A stretch of 59,520 nt of DNA from Candidatus Altimarinota bacterium. Its GTDB lineage: Bacteria > Patescibacteriota > Gracilibacteria > BD1-5 > UBA6164. Every line of letters starts with the position of its first letter. Position 1 is the stretch's first letter. Shown here one piece after another: positions 9,711 through 18,487 of the stretch. The notes under the pieces were generated by a model. That model was not told the DNA's origin. It worked only from the letters and a program-made list of their open reading frames with translations, and searched no databases. A program made the translations under genes and the position numbers. The stretch covers positions 1 to 59,520 of the forward strand of contig JAQVDN010000007.1 in assembly GCA_028698305.1 (NCBI GenBank), written 5' to 3'.

Positions 9711-10080
9711 CAGTAATATCCACTATTTTATTGCTTTTAAAACCTTTTACATCGATTACTGCCCCTTTTATTAGAAATAATGTATTTGGTTCATCAATTA
9801 AAAATCTTTTCAAAGATACTTCAAGAACTTCCAAATTTTTTTGCAAAGTAATTGCATATTGATTCTCATTCATCTCTTTATTTAGAAATTTTTTTACTGT
9901 AATGGGATCTTGAATAATTTTTTGCATATCAACAGTCTTAATATGAAGAGATAAATATCTGTCGTACAGGAAAAGAGTTAAAACATTAGTGAATACAATA
10001 ATTGTAAGCCACATCAGTTTTGGCATGTATTTTTTTGTAAGATTGAAACTAGCATCTCTTTTTTGTGCTGTATTTTCCAT
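9670..10080 (-). CDS. trbI: TrbI, F-type conjugation inner-membrane protein
   Basis: 136 aa, matching F TrbI (128 aa). A short cytoplasmic N-terminus is followed by one transmembrane helix at about 21-40 (WLTIIVFTNVLTLFLYD). A periplasmic helical part ends in AVIDVKGFKSNKIVDITDEVYRDIQ, the typical TrbI tail. F TrbI influences pilus length and retraction. It is the first gene of the trbI-S26-traW-traU-trbC-traG operon, driven by the AATCACAAA promoter at 10109-10138. Confidence 0.8.
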   Translation of the reverse strand: MENTAQKRDASFNLTKKYMPKLMWLTIIVFTNVLTLFLYDRYLSLHIKTVDMQKIIQDPITVKKFLNKEMNENQYAITLQKNLEVLEVSLKRFLIDEPNTLFLIKGAVIDVKGFKSNKIVDITDEVYRDIQIHSHK

Positions 10081-10108
10081 ATCTATCCTTCATAATTAAG
10101 ATAGTGAA

Positions 10109-10138
10109 ATAATACAACACTTATTTTGTTTTGTGATT
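10109..10138 (-). promoter_or_regulatory. Conjugation-regulon promoter upstream of trbI operon
   Basis: On the minus strand AATCACAAA is followed after 15 nt by TATTAT, about 29 nt before the trbI start. The stop codon of the neighbouring ATPase gene (10137-10139) overlaps the first bases of the AATCACAAA block. It is one of nine sites with identical spacing in this window. Confidence 0.75.
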
Positions 10139-11627
10139 ATATTTTAAGTAGGTCGGTTAGCTGTATAGTACTTGATATATTTAATTTATTGTAAAACTGA
10201 TTCATTTTTAAGCCGTAACTAGTGATATATACCAACTTTAACTCAAATTTTGAATTTCTTTTTATACCATATTCTATAAATTTTTCTAATTTATTTTCAA
10301 TATTGGCTACATCTGCCCCAGTTAAAGAGTACTCTTTATTGTAATACTTGCACTCAACAATATCATAAAGGCCTTGTCCATACTCTACAACAAAATCTAT
10401 TTGTGCACCTGTTTCCTCACTCGTTTTTGGTATATATTGCCAGTAGTAATGGTTTTTATAGACTCCATTGGTACTTCTAGCTTTTAAATAAAGATCAATA
10501 TTTATCAAACAAATAGTCTCAAATGAAAACCCAGCCCAAGAGATATAAGAGGATGTTTTTTGAGTTTCGCTCCAGTGTCCTTTAGAAAATTTTGCTATTT
10601 TGTTTTTACTGTATGGTTCAATCCATTTATGATAAAAAATACAAAAAGGATCACTTACTATATATCTTGTCTCTCTTTCATCATTAAACTTTGCAATCGA
10701 TTTTATAAAACCACATTGCTCAAGCTCCACTAAAATATTTTTGAGTTTTGAACCCATTTGAAAATCTGTTTGGACAACTATTTCAGAAGTATTAAAACCT
10801 GATCTTTTTGATATTAATAAATCCATAATAGATTTGTGCATCTTAAATCTTTCACGAAAGAGTGAGCGAAATACTATGTCATACTCCCCGTAAAGCTCAC
10901 CGTTGATATCAAAAAATAACTCATCTATATTTTGAGCTATAGTTTTTTTATTATCCAAATAACTAAGATATTTAGCAACTCCACCAAATACCATATAAGT
11001 ATCCATAACTGTTTTATCATCTACAATAAAGTGTTTTTCTTTTTGAAGATACTCTTTAGTCTCTTGAAGATTAAAAGGAAACATTGCAATAGTTTTTGTA
11101 GTCCGTCTATTAAATGGTCCCTGTGAATCTTGAAATATTTTATTATTTATCCAAGATGCATTTGAACCACATATGATAAGTATTACATTATTTTTCTTTT
11201 CACAATAACTATTCCAAAAGTACCCTAAAGAGCCTAAAAACTCATTTTTACCACTTGGATCTATCCATTGTATTTCATCAATAAAAACTACTATTTTTTG
11301 ATTTGGTTGTAATGTTTTTGACTCCTCTTCTAAAATATTGGTCAAAAAATTAAAAGCATCTCCCCAGCTTGTTATCTCTTTAAGTGGCTCTTTTTTAAAC
11401 CAAAGATTGATTTGATTGAGAAAGTTTTTGATTTGGGAATCGCTGCTTAATTGATATGCTCCAGTATAATCAAAAAAAATAGCCTCTTTTCGATGATTTT
11501 TAAAAAATTGATCAACAAGATAGGTCTTCCCTATCCTTCTTCTCCCATAAATAGAAACAAAGCTACTTTTTGGCTTATCACAAATGGAATTTAAGGTATC
11601 AATCTCTTTATTTCTTCCGATTATCAT
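10137..11627 (-). CDS. Archaeal-type AAA ATPase with C-terminal DUF234-like domain
   Basis: 496 aa. Walker A is GRRRIGKTY (28-36) and Walker B is VVFIDEIQW (about 107-115); a winged-helix region and a C-terminal domain follow. The latter contains GAQIDFVVEYGQGLYDIVECKYY, the D...ECK signature of a PD-(D/E)XK-like fold seen in DUF234 proteins. It is a stand-alone gene placed between two tra operons. Its stop overlaps the trbI promoter, which suggests a gene inserted cleanly without breaking conjugation. Role unknown; such ATPases have been suspected of mobile-element or defence functions, which is not shown here. Confidence 0.8.
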   Translation of the reverse strand: MIIGRNKEIDTLNSICDKPKSSFVSIYGRRRIGKTYLVDQFFKNHRKEAIFFDYTGAYQLSSDSQIKNFLNQINLWFKKEPLKEITSWGDAFNFLTNILEEESKTLQPNQKIVVFIDEIQWIDPSGKNEFLGSLGYFWNSYCEKKNNVILIICGSNASWINNKIFQDSQGPFNRRTTKTIAMFPFNLQETKEYLQKEKHFIVDDKTVMDTYMVFGGVAKYLSYLDNKKTIAQNIDELFFDINGELYGEYDIVFRSLFRERFKMHKSIMDLLISKRSGFNTSEIVVQTDFQMGSKLKNILVELEQCGFIKSIAKFNDERETRYIVSDPFCIFYHKWIEPYSKNKIAKFSKGHWSETQKTSSYISWAGFSFETICLINIDLYLKARSTNGVYKNHYYWQYIPKTSEETGAQIDFVVEYGQGLYDIVECKYYNKEYSLTGADVANIENKLEKFIEYGIKRNSKFELKLVYITSYGLKMNQFYNKLNISSTIQLTDLLKI

Positions 11628-11733
11628 GTTGTTCCTTTTTATATTTATTTCTAATTATATACTATATAAACTGAAATATATACAACTAATAAAGATATAT
11701 TTCTATTTTATCCTTACTAGATAGAAGTATTCT

Positions 11734-11967
11734 TTAATTATGGTATTTTTCTAATTTTGGGATAACACTTTTTATTTCAAATTCTTCACTCATTTCAATA
11801 AGAAGATTGTATATATCTGTCGAAATCTCATTTAACCTCTGTTGATAAAGCAAAATATCTTCATTTGAAACATTTTGTCCTAGCTTTTTATACATTTTGT
11901 CAAAAACCACATCTGTAAATAATGACAATTGGTGGAGTTCTTTTGCTTGTGATGTATTAAACTTCAT
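11734..11967 (-). CDS. Hypothetical helical protein (77 aa)
   Basis: Unrecognised, acidic and probably all-helical. It begins eight bases after the stop of the HD relaxase-candidate gene with a good AGGAGGA ribosome site, so it is the last gene of the dsbC operon. Its position behind the relaxase and coupling protein makes a relaxosome accessory or small regulatory role possible, but there is no sequence proof. Confidence 0.6.
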   Translation of the reverse strand: MKFNTSQAKELHQLSLFTDVVFDKMYKKLGQNVSNEDILLYQQRLNEISTDIYNLLIEMSEEFEIKSVIPKLEKYHN

Positions 11968-11975
11968 ATATCCTC

Positions 11976-13688
11976 CTAAACGCTTATTGTTTCTGCATTA
12001 TGAAAATATCTTGAAGCTCTTTGTAACATTTTCATTTCACTTTCGCTATAGCCTAAATATTTACTCTCCATTCGATAAGTAGTATGAGCAAGTCTTGGAG
12101 AAAATACCATAGGAGCATTGCTTATAAGAATTTTCTGAGACTTGATAATGTCATTATTTGTAAGAGCTTGCAATACTGGTATAACTTTTTTATCAGTTAT
12201 TTTTATAAATTCATCTCCATCACTTAAAACTTGCCTGATTACATTTTTAAAATATGTAAATTGAAAATATACATATTTTCCTGATTTACTAGCTATAGAA
12301 TTTAATCTATTTCGTCCTTGTGGCAGTTCCTCTACACTGATTAGGTTTTGTTTTAATAACGACTTGAAAGTAAACTCATTAAAATTGTCTATTATGAGTT
12401 GATCACCTAACGATAATTCTCCCATTCCTTTATTATTTTGCATATCATCCTCCTCTGTTTGTTGATTTTTTTCATTAGTTTCATTTTCATCAATATCTTC
12501 ATTTTTTATCTTTTGTGTTTTAGATATCTTGTGTTTTAAAATTTGGATATTTTTCTGATTTAAAATTGGTGTATCATCATAATAATCTTGACTACTTTTT
12601 TGTTCTGAACTTTGATCCTCTTCTTCATTATCCTCTTCATTTTTTTTATCTGATTCAGAATTGTCTTTTTTTGTCTCTTTTTCTCTATACTCTCTAATTT
12701 CTTGTTTTCTTGCACTAGAATCCGCTTCTTTTAAAAGTGTTCCTAAACTATAAATGACACGGTTCTCTTCAGTATCTTCAATAGAAAGATGATGAAATTT
12801 CACTACTTCTGAAATTAAATCTATTGACTTATAAGATGGGAACTTATTTTTTAAAATAAGATCACTAATAAACTCATGATGCTGTGTCGCAAATATTTTT
12901 TCTTCTAAATTTAAGTGATGAATTTTATTTAATGTTTCAAAATTTGTTATTTTTCCTATGTCATGACTCAATGCAGCAATGAGCATTTTAGGTGCTTGAA
13001 TATTTACCATGCTCTTATCACTTTTTAAACCTATTTCAAATATATGTCTTACAACATTTAGTGTATGTTGCTCCAATTTAATATTTTTCAGTATCTGATA
13101 TGAATTCTTTTTATTTGTGATAGAAACTTTCTCAAGTTCTATTTTTTCATTATCTTTATCAAATAAACTAACAACACTAGGCACATCTCCATGGTGTTCA
13201 ATCATTGCTAACAAAACACACGCAATTTCTATTTCATTCTCATCATAGGCATTTATATACTCTACTATATAGTCTTTGATAATGTCTGTATTTCTAATAC
13301 GATAATTAAACACAATATCAAGCACACTTGTTTTAACCATACCTGATTCATAAAAACTATTTGTAAGTGAGCTTTTTTTATTTTGTTCTATTCTTTCTAT
13401 ATCACTTCTATCAAGCCATATATTTGAGATTTTTTCCATATCAACAAATTGAATCTGACAATTTGCTCTATTATCTAGTTTGTGTTTAAAAAATCTTCTT
13501 TGTATCACAATAAAAAGTGTTAAGAAAGAAATGATTGCTATAGATAGTAAAATTAGCTTCGTTTGAAATGAAGCAATATTTTGAAAAATTTTAATGCCAA
13601 AAGTTCCGTGGTCATAATAATGAAAAATATTTCCTAGAACTAATGAAAAAAATAAAATCCACACAAAGGCAATAAAGTAATACAACAT
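11976..13688 (-). CDS. HD-domain membrane protein, candidate MobH-type relaxase
   Basis: 570 aa. Two transmembrane helices lie in residues 1-62. An HD hydrolase-type metal site follows: H207, H242-D243 (LSHDIGK), H270-H271 and H299-H300. Residues 340-415 are a low-complexity acidic linker, and residues 425-570 form a second folded domain. MobH (TraI_2) relaxases are HD-fold proteins that pair with F-type secretion systems in plasmids such as R27 and Rts1. The gene directly follows traD here and no other relaxase is visible. The N-terminal membrane anchor is unusual for a relaxase. HD fold is confident; relaxase function is inference. Confidence 0.6.
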   Translation of the reverse strand: MLYYFIAFVWILFFSLVLGNIFHYYDHGTFGIKIFQNIASFQTKLILLSIAIISFLTLFIVIQRRFFKHKLDNRANCQIQFVDMEKISNIWLDRSDIERIEQNKKSSLTNSFYESGMVKTSVLDIVFNYRIRNTDIIKDYIVEYINAYDENEIEIACVLLAMIEHHGDVPSVVSLFDKDNEKIELEKVSITNKKNSYQILKNIKLEQHTLNVVRHIFEIGLKSDKSMVNIQAPKMLIAALSHDIGKITNFETLNKIHHLNLEEKIFATQHHEFISDLILKNKFPSYKSIDLISEVVKFHHLSIEDTEENRVIYSLGTLLKEADSSARKQEIREYREKETKKDNSESDKKNEEDNEEEDQSSEQKSSQDYYDDTPILNQKNIQILKHKISKTQKIKNEDIDENETNEKNQQTEEDDMQNNKGMGELSLGDQLIIDNFNEFTFKSLLKQNLISVEELPQGRNRLNSIASKSGKYVYFQFTYFKNVIRQVLSDGDEFIKITDKKVIPVLQALTNNDIIKSQKILISNAPMVFSPRLAHTTYRMESKYLGYSESEMKMLQRASRYFHNAETISV

Positions 13689-13692
13689 ATTG

Positions 13693-15135
13693 CTACCTTG
13701 ATGTTTTTTGAGCTGGCATTACAACTTTAATCTCTGTTCCATCAACCCGCTGCACCTTGCCTTTGTAATTACCTTCAAAACCAAAATAAAAAAATTCTCT
13801 AGGCTTTAAATCTAAAAACATTCTTGGCTCTAAAATTTCTTTTTTATCTTCCCTCATCATGAGGTTTTGAGTTGAAATCAACGATGAAAATTGTATGCTC
13901 TCTCCTCCATACTGAGCAACACTTTTAGCTGTTTCAATATCAACAAGTTTTAAAAATATTTTTGTGTTCGTATTTGCCAAAATCATTTTTGCTTTTTCTT
14001 CACCAACTGCATCATCTAAATCTGCAAAACTTTGAGAAAATGCACTAATCATCACATTTGCTGACCGAGATTTATTAAATAAATTCTCAATTCCCATATA
14101 GAGTGAATTAGAAGCTTCATCAATATAGATTGATAAAGGTTTTTCAAAAGGTCTATTGTCAACATTTCTTCTACCAATTGAGCTTTGAATCATAGACAAA
14201 ACTGTTTTAGACAAAGTATCACTATTTAATTTTGACAACATTGATGGAGTTTGAACATACATTACAACTCCTTGGTCACTATCTAATTTATCAATAAATG
14301 CATTTGACTTACCATGACCTATCACTCGCCCTACGCTACCTATTGTAAGTTGAGTTAGAGTTGTTCTAAGTGTTGTAGTAACTTTTCCAAAATACTCAAC
14401 AGGAGAAGATAATACATTGTGTAAAAGGTTTAAAACTAATTCTAAATCATCTTCTAATACATATCTAGGAGAAAGCTTTATAGCCTTTAGACTTGTTTCT
14501 AACTTTGTAAGTCCTGCATGACTTGCGTAGCTGTAAATATCGTAAAAAGTTAAAGGAGTAGTATCTCTATTTTCTTTTTTTTGAATCAATCGTGAATAAA
14601 CAATTGCACTTGTTGTTTCTTGAGCTATTGAATAAAAAAATGGATCTTTTGCAGGTACTGAAGCAACTGTATGATTTATAATTTCATCAACCATGTAGTA
14701 GTTAGCTAATGGGTTTATCTTAATAGAAATGTCTGGATAAACAGTCGATAATAACATAAAATCGTTCATTCTATCTGACTGTACACAAGACTGATATGCT
14801 CTACTAATTAGTTCATTGTCAATTTTTGGATCAATAATTACTACATTATGACCATTTTTTATATCTTGCTCAACCATCACTTCAATAAGTCTTGATTTAC
14901 CACTTCCTGTTGTTCCAAAACAAAACAGATGCCCTTTTCTATTTGCATTCATCATTTTTATAGGTATAAAATTTTTTTGTTCTAAATCATTAATATCAAA
15001 TCCTGCTCCAATTTCAATAAACTCTTTATATTCTTGCTCTTTTTCTTGAATATATTGATTATATTGCCCTTTAAAATACTCTTTTAAGATATTTAAGTAC
15101 TTAAAATTTTGACAACAAGGTTTAATACTTTTCAT
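13693..15135 (-). CDS. traD: TraD/VirD4-type coupling protein without N-terminal membrane anchor
   Basis: 480 aa. Walker A GTTGSGKS at 74-81, Walker B SIYIDEASN at 335-343 and the following SRSANVMISAFSQSFADL helix are diagnostic of type IV coupling proteins, hexameric ATPases that link relaxosome and secretion channel. Unlike F TraD (717 aa, two N-terminal TM helices), no membrane segment precedes the ATPase domain. The preceding 238-aa gene encodes four TM segments and overlaps by 14 nt, so the anchor may be supplied in trans, as proposed for TraJ/TraG of plasmid R27. Confidence 0.88.
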   Translation of the reverse strand: MKSIKPCCQNFKYLNILKEYFKGQYNQYIQEKEQEYKEFIEIGAGFDINDLEQKNFIPIKMMNANRKGHLFCFGTTGSGKSRLIEVMVEQDIKNGHNVVIIDPKIDNELISRAYQSCVQSDRMNDFMLLSTVYPDISIKINPLANYYMVDEIINHTVASVPAKDPFFYSIAQETTSAIVYSRLIQKKENRDTTPLTFYDIYSYASHAGLTKLETSLKAIKLSPRYVLEDDLELVLNLLHNVLSSPVEYFGKVTTTLRTTLTQLTIGSVGRVIGHGKSNAFIDKLDSDQGVVMYVQTPSMLSKLNSDTLSKTVLSMIQSSIGRRNVDNRPFEKPLSIYIDEASNSLYMGIENLFNKSRSANVMISAFSQSFADLDDAVGEEKAKMILANTNTKIFLKLVDIETAKSVAQYGGESIQFSSLISTQNLMMREDKKEILEPRMFLDLKPREFFYFGFEGNYKGKVQRVDGTEIKVVMPAQKTSR

Positions 15136-15838
15136 ATGTATCTTTCATATCTCCGGAAGTAAAATAATTCCTAAATTTGAGCATTACTAGTGCTAAAAAA
15201 GATGAAACTACCACTTGAAAAATTAACATTGAGATAGCTTGATTATAGTGTTGCAATATGACTGTTATATCAAGATGAAGATAGGATATATATTCTTCAA
15301 ATTCACCACTTGCAAGAATACTTTTTAAAGTATAAACTCCAAAGAGTATTAAAACTCCTGAAACTATAGATGATGTCATTTTTCCCATAAAAAGTACTGT
15401 AATCATTTTCTTAGTAACTTCACCACTAACATATCTTGAATACGAGCCAAGCCACATAGTCAATACAATTACCAATACAACCCACACATTAATAAAAAAA
15501 GTATCTGCTAAAACACTAACTCGAGGAGTTTGAGATGTAAATCCACAAAAACAAGCCAAATATAAAACAATCAATATATTCATAAAAAGCCCTGTTTTAA
15601 AGCCCAAGGTAAATCCATTTAGAGACTGTCCTATTGTAAATAAATCCTTATCCAACTTATTGGTTACAACTTTTTCTTGCACTGACAATGTTTGAAGGTG
15701 TGACAAATATTCAAATAAAGATAATTTGTTAAATACACCTTTCTCTTTTTGCCTGTTATGTTGATTGTTAAATGCACTAGTATCAGTCCAATTTATATCA
15801 GGTCTAAATCCTTGTCCGCTATTATTTGATGTACTCAT
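15122..15838 (-). CDS. Four-TM membrane protein, candidate partner of the coupling protein
   Basis: 238 aa. A soluble N-terminus (1-75) is followed by hydrophobic segments at about 78-98, 112-130, 145-168 and 195-225. Its gene overlaps traD by 14 nt. In H-type plasmids (R27) a four-TM TraJ protein interacts with the coupling ATPase; the same arrangement here suggests that this protein anchors the soluble TraD. Homology to TraJ was not testable, so this is a context-based inference. Confidence 0.55.
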   Translation of the reverse strand: MSTSNNSGQGFRPDINWTDTSAFNNQHNRQKEKGVFNKLSLFEYLSHLQTLSVQEKVVTNKLDKDLFTIGQSLNGFTLGFKTGLFMNILIVLYLACFCGFTSQTPRVSVLADTFFINVWVVLVIVLTMWLGSYSRYVSGEVTKKMITVLFMGKMTSSIVSGVLILFGVYTLKSILASGEFEEYISYLHLDITVILQHYNQAISMLIFQVVVSSFLALVMLKFRNYFTSGDMKDTYEKY

Positions 15839-15848
15839 TCAATTTCTC

Positions 15849-18035
15849 CTATTTAGATATGTTATTCCCTAGATTTTTTAGTCCACTTATAATTCCATTG
15901 ATGTCTGAACTACTAGGTAAATCGAAAGCATCTGTAAAATCCATTTTAGAAAAATCTAATTTTTCAAAATCTTCTACTTGAAAGCCTTGACAATTTGGTG
16001 ATTCTGCACTTCCAAAATTACGACCTAATTGAATATTCCCTTGCTCTACGATTGTTTTTGCAAGCTTACTATTAAAACAACAATATGAATTTTTCTTTTG
16101 CACACATATTTTGGCAAACCCTAATTTGATTTTTTTCGAGCAATACTCCCCAATTTCTCTACATAATTGAGCATCCTTTTTCTTAGCTAAAAGCTTCTCA
16201 TTATCTTTACAACTTACAAGTCCCCACAAAGTATCTTCATAGCCACCACAACAAGCATGTCCACTAAGATTGTAAAGTGCATCCCAACTTCTACATCTTA
16301 AATCTTGTCCACTAAAAATATATATATTTCCTGCACAATTACCATCTTCAGTCCACCCATCATTATTTGTATCATTAGAGCCTTGAACAGTGCCTGCATT
16401 TTCAAAATCTGTCATTCCAAAGCATGGAAATGGACTACATTGCCATTTATTGTCAACCAATGCACACGGTCTATCATCACTAACTTGACAAGCAAACTTT
16501 TCTCTTTTACAGTTATTAGCAGGTGGCGTTGAGCTATTACATGCATCATCGAGAGTTGATGAATTATCAGCTGAAGTGTTTGGATCAGTTTTACTTGAGA
16601 TGCAATCACCACCTGTATTTTGTGGTATATAGTTATAGCCTTGAGATGTTTGGCTATCTGAACAAACATATGTATAATATTTGTAATTTACACTCTTCTT
16701 ACAAGTGCCATCAGGCTGTACGCTTGGATGTGTAGAAGGACAAGTTAGAGCTTTTTGCTTATAACATTTTTTTGGATCAGCACTTATTTGTGAACCATTA
16801 ACATATCCACTGTCATTACAAACATAGCTATCCGAAGTATTTAATGTAAAAGTATTTGATAAATAAGGATCTCCAAACGCACTACCGCCACACCAAGCGT
16901 TTTGAAAATAAATAGAGCATGCCCCGCTAGAATTACAAATTACTCTACCTTGAGAGCCTGTATAAGGTTGATAATAAATGCCGTTTAGAAACTGATTCGC
17001 ATCAGCAATATTTACAGTCTTTTTTAAACTTCCCTGAGATGGACAACAATCATAATATTTAACAGTAGCACTATTTCCACTACAAGTAATGTCTATATGA
17101 CAGCATGAGTCTGAACCAGGAGCACATAATATTGATTTAGTTACACAAGAAAGATTTGTTACCTTTGTTGCATCTTTTACGCTATTGTCATAACAAATTC
17201 CATTTATCATTACTCCATCACAAATTTTTTGAGTATAGTCTTCTGCTGTTCCTGTATTTTCAACACTATAACCATTTTCATAATCCCATTCTTGAGCACA
17301 TTCTGCCATTTGACTAGGACAATACTCTGTTCCTTTTGTATCTGTTTGACAATCTACCAAAGAAGCTGAACCGCTTAAAACTTCACTGTCTTTTATCTGC
17401 GTATTACATTTTCTACCAGAAAATTCTTCAACAATATCAGATGGTGCTTCATAACAAGTAGGTTTAGTATCGAATTCTATAACAGCACTAAATTTTGGTG
17501 ATGGATTATTATAATGAGGACCATAATCTCTCCATTTTCCTGTTGTTCCTGACATCAATACATAATATTCACCTGGATTTTCTATTAATACTCTTGTGCC
17601 ATCTGAAGTACCAATATTACTTGAATCTTGAGAATATACTAAATTTGAAATATCTATAGAATCCCAATTTGAATAAGATAATGTAGTATTTAAAACCGTT
17701 TGAAATCTGCTCCTATCATACTTAGTTGTGCAAGAAGTATCGAAACAATAATTAGTCAATTTATTTGGATCATAAACACCAATCCAACTTTCTGAATTTG
17801 CACCTATCATATCTTTAATAAAACTATTTTCGCCACTACTGTTTGGGATAGCTAAATATCCTCCATTTGCAGTTGCAAATCCTTTTGCTGTTTCAAAATC
17901 CATAGTGTTACCACTTATTGCATAGTAATGGCTACCATAGCTTTTGAATTCTCCATCATAGTCTCCACAATTTATTGCAAATAGTGAACTTATAGAAATA
18001 ATTAGCGACAATAATATTTTAAATATACGACTCAT
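15849..18035 (-). CDS. traN: TraN-like outer-membrane mating-pair protein with N-terminal C-type lectin-like domain
   Basis: 728 aa with a signal peptide (1-20). Residues about 22-170 look like a C-type lectin-like domain: YYAISG, FETAKGFATANGGYLA, SWIGVYD and GKWRDYGPHYNN are in the order expected of that fold. Residues 180-680 are very rich in cysteine (including DSCCH, GHACCGGYED and NSYCCFNSKLA), the hallmark of TraN, the donor outer-membrane protein that recognises recipient surface proteins and stabilises mating pairs. The lectin-like head could give glycan or surface recognition. TraN call from Cys motifs and operon; domain fusion from visual pattern. Confidence 0.8.
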   Translation of the reverse strand: MSRIFKILLSLIISISSLFAINCGDYDGEFKSYGSHYYAISGNTMDFETAKGFATANGGYLAIPNSSGENSFIKDMIGANSESWIGVYDPNKLTNYCFDTSCTTKYDRSRFQTVLNTTLSYSNWDSIDISNLVYSQDSSNIGTSDGTRVLIENPGEYYVLMSGTTGKWRDYGPHYNNPSPKFSAVIEFDTKPTCYEAPSDIVEEFSGRKCNTQIKDSEVLSGSASLVDCQTDTKGTEYCPSQMAECAQEWDYENGYSVENTGTAEDYTQKICDGVMINGICYDNSVKDATKVTNLSCVTKSILCAPGSDSCCHIDITCSGNSATVKYYDCCPSQGSLKKTVNIADANQFLNGIYYQPYTGSQGRVICNSSGACSIYFQNAWCGGSAFGDPYLSNTFTLNTSDSYVCNDSGYVNGSQISADPKKCYKQKALTCPSTHPSVQPDGTCKKSVNYKYYTYVCSDSQTSQGYNYIPQNTGGDCISSKTDPNTSADNSSTLDDACNSSTPPANNCKREKFACQVSDDRPCALVDNKWQCSPFPCFGMTDFENAGTVQGSNDTNNDGWTEDGNCAGNIYIFSGQDLRCRSWDALYNLSGHACCGGYEDTLWGLVSCKDNEKLLAKKKDAQLCREIGEYCSKKIKLGFAKICVQKKNSYCCFNSKLAKTIVEQGNIQLGRNFGSAESPNCQGFQVEDFEKLDFSKMDFTDAFDLPSSSDINGIISGLKNLGNNISK

Positions 18036-18475
18036 GATATGTCCTCTTTTTTAATTTGAGGAAAAAAATTTAAAGAATAAAAGTTCTTTAAAACCTTTTG
18101 GTAGTAATTATTATTATGAACCTTTCCGTTGTAGCAATTAAGAGCTTTATAGTTTTCTCCATGTTTATTGACACAACTTCTTAATACCCAAGCACCCACA
18201 TATATATTGATTTTTGGATTAAAAAGATCATCTTTTTCTATTCCATATTTTTTTAAAAATGGCAAATGTACACTATTTATTTGCATCAAACCTATATCTA
18301 AACTTCCATTACGATTTTTTGCTAATGCTTTTGGGTTTAAATTACTTTCAACCTTTGCTATTGAGTACAACATCTTAGGATTGATGTTGTACTTTTTTGA
18401 TGCTTCTAAAAAATACTGCTCGATATTTCCAAATGCACTTACAATTAAAGCTATAAGCAAAACTATAATTTTCAT
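18032..18475 (-). CDS. Lytic transglycosylase (VirB1-like, SLT domain)
   Basis: 147 aa with a signal peptide (1-16). ASKKYNINPKMLYSIAKVES places the catalytic Glu in KVES. The GLMQINSVHLPFLKKYG and DLFNPKINIYVGAWVL motifs that follow are the standard SLT/lysozyme-fold signature. Such enzymes locally open peptidoglycan for assembly of the secretion channel. It overlaps the traN gene by 4 nt (ATGA) and lies downstream of dsbC in the same operon. Confidence 0.9.
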   Translation of the reverse strand: MKIIVLLIALIVSAFGNIEQYFLEASKKYNINPKMLYSIAKVESNLNPKALAKNRNGSLDIGLMQINSVHLPFLKKYGIEKDDLFNPKINIYVGAWVLRSCVNKHGENYKALNCYNGKVHNNNYYQKVLKNFYSLNFFPQIKKEDIS

Positions 18476-18487
18476 TTACTGCTCTTA

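Noticed and set aside
16412-16669. Alternative minus-strand frame within traN
   Set aside because: Lies fully inside the Cys-rich coding region in another frame without a start signal.
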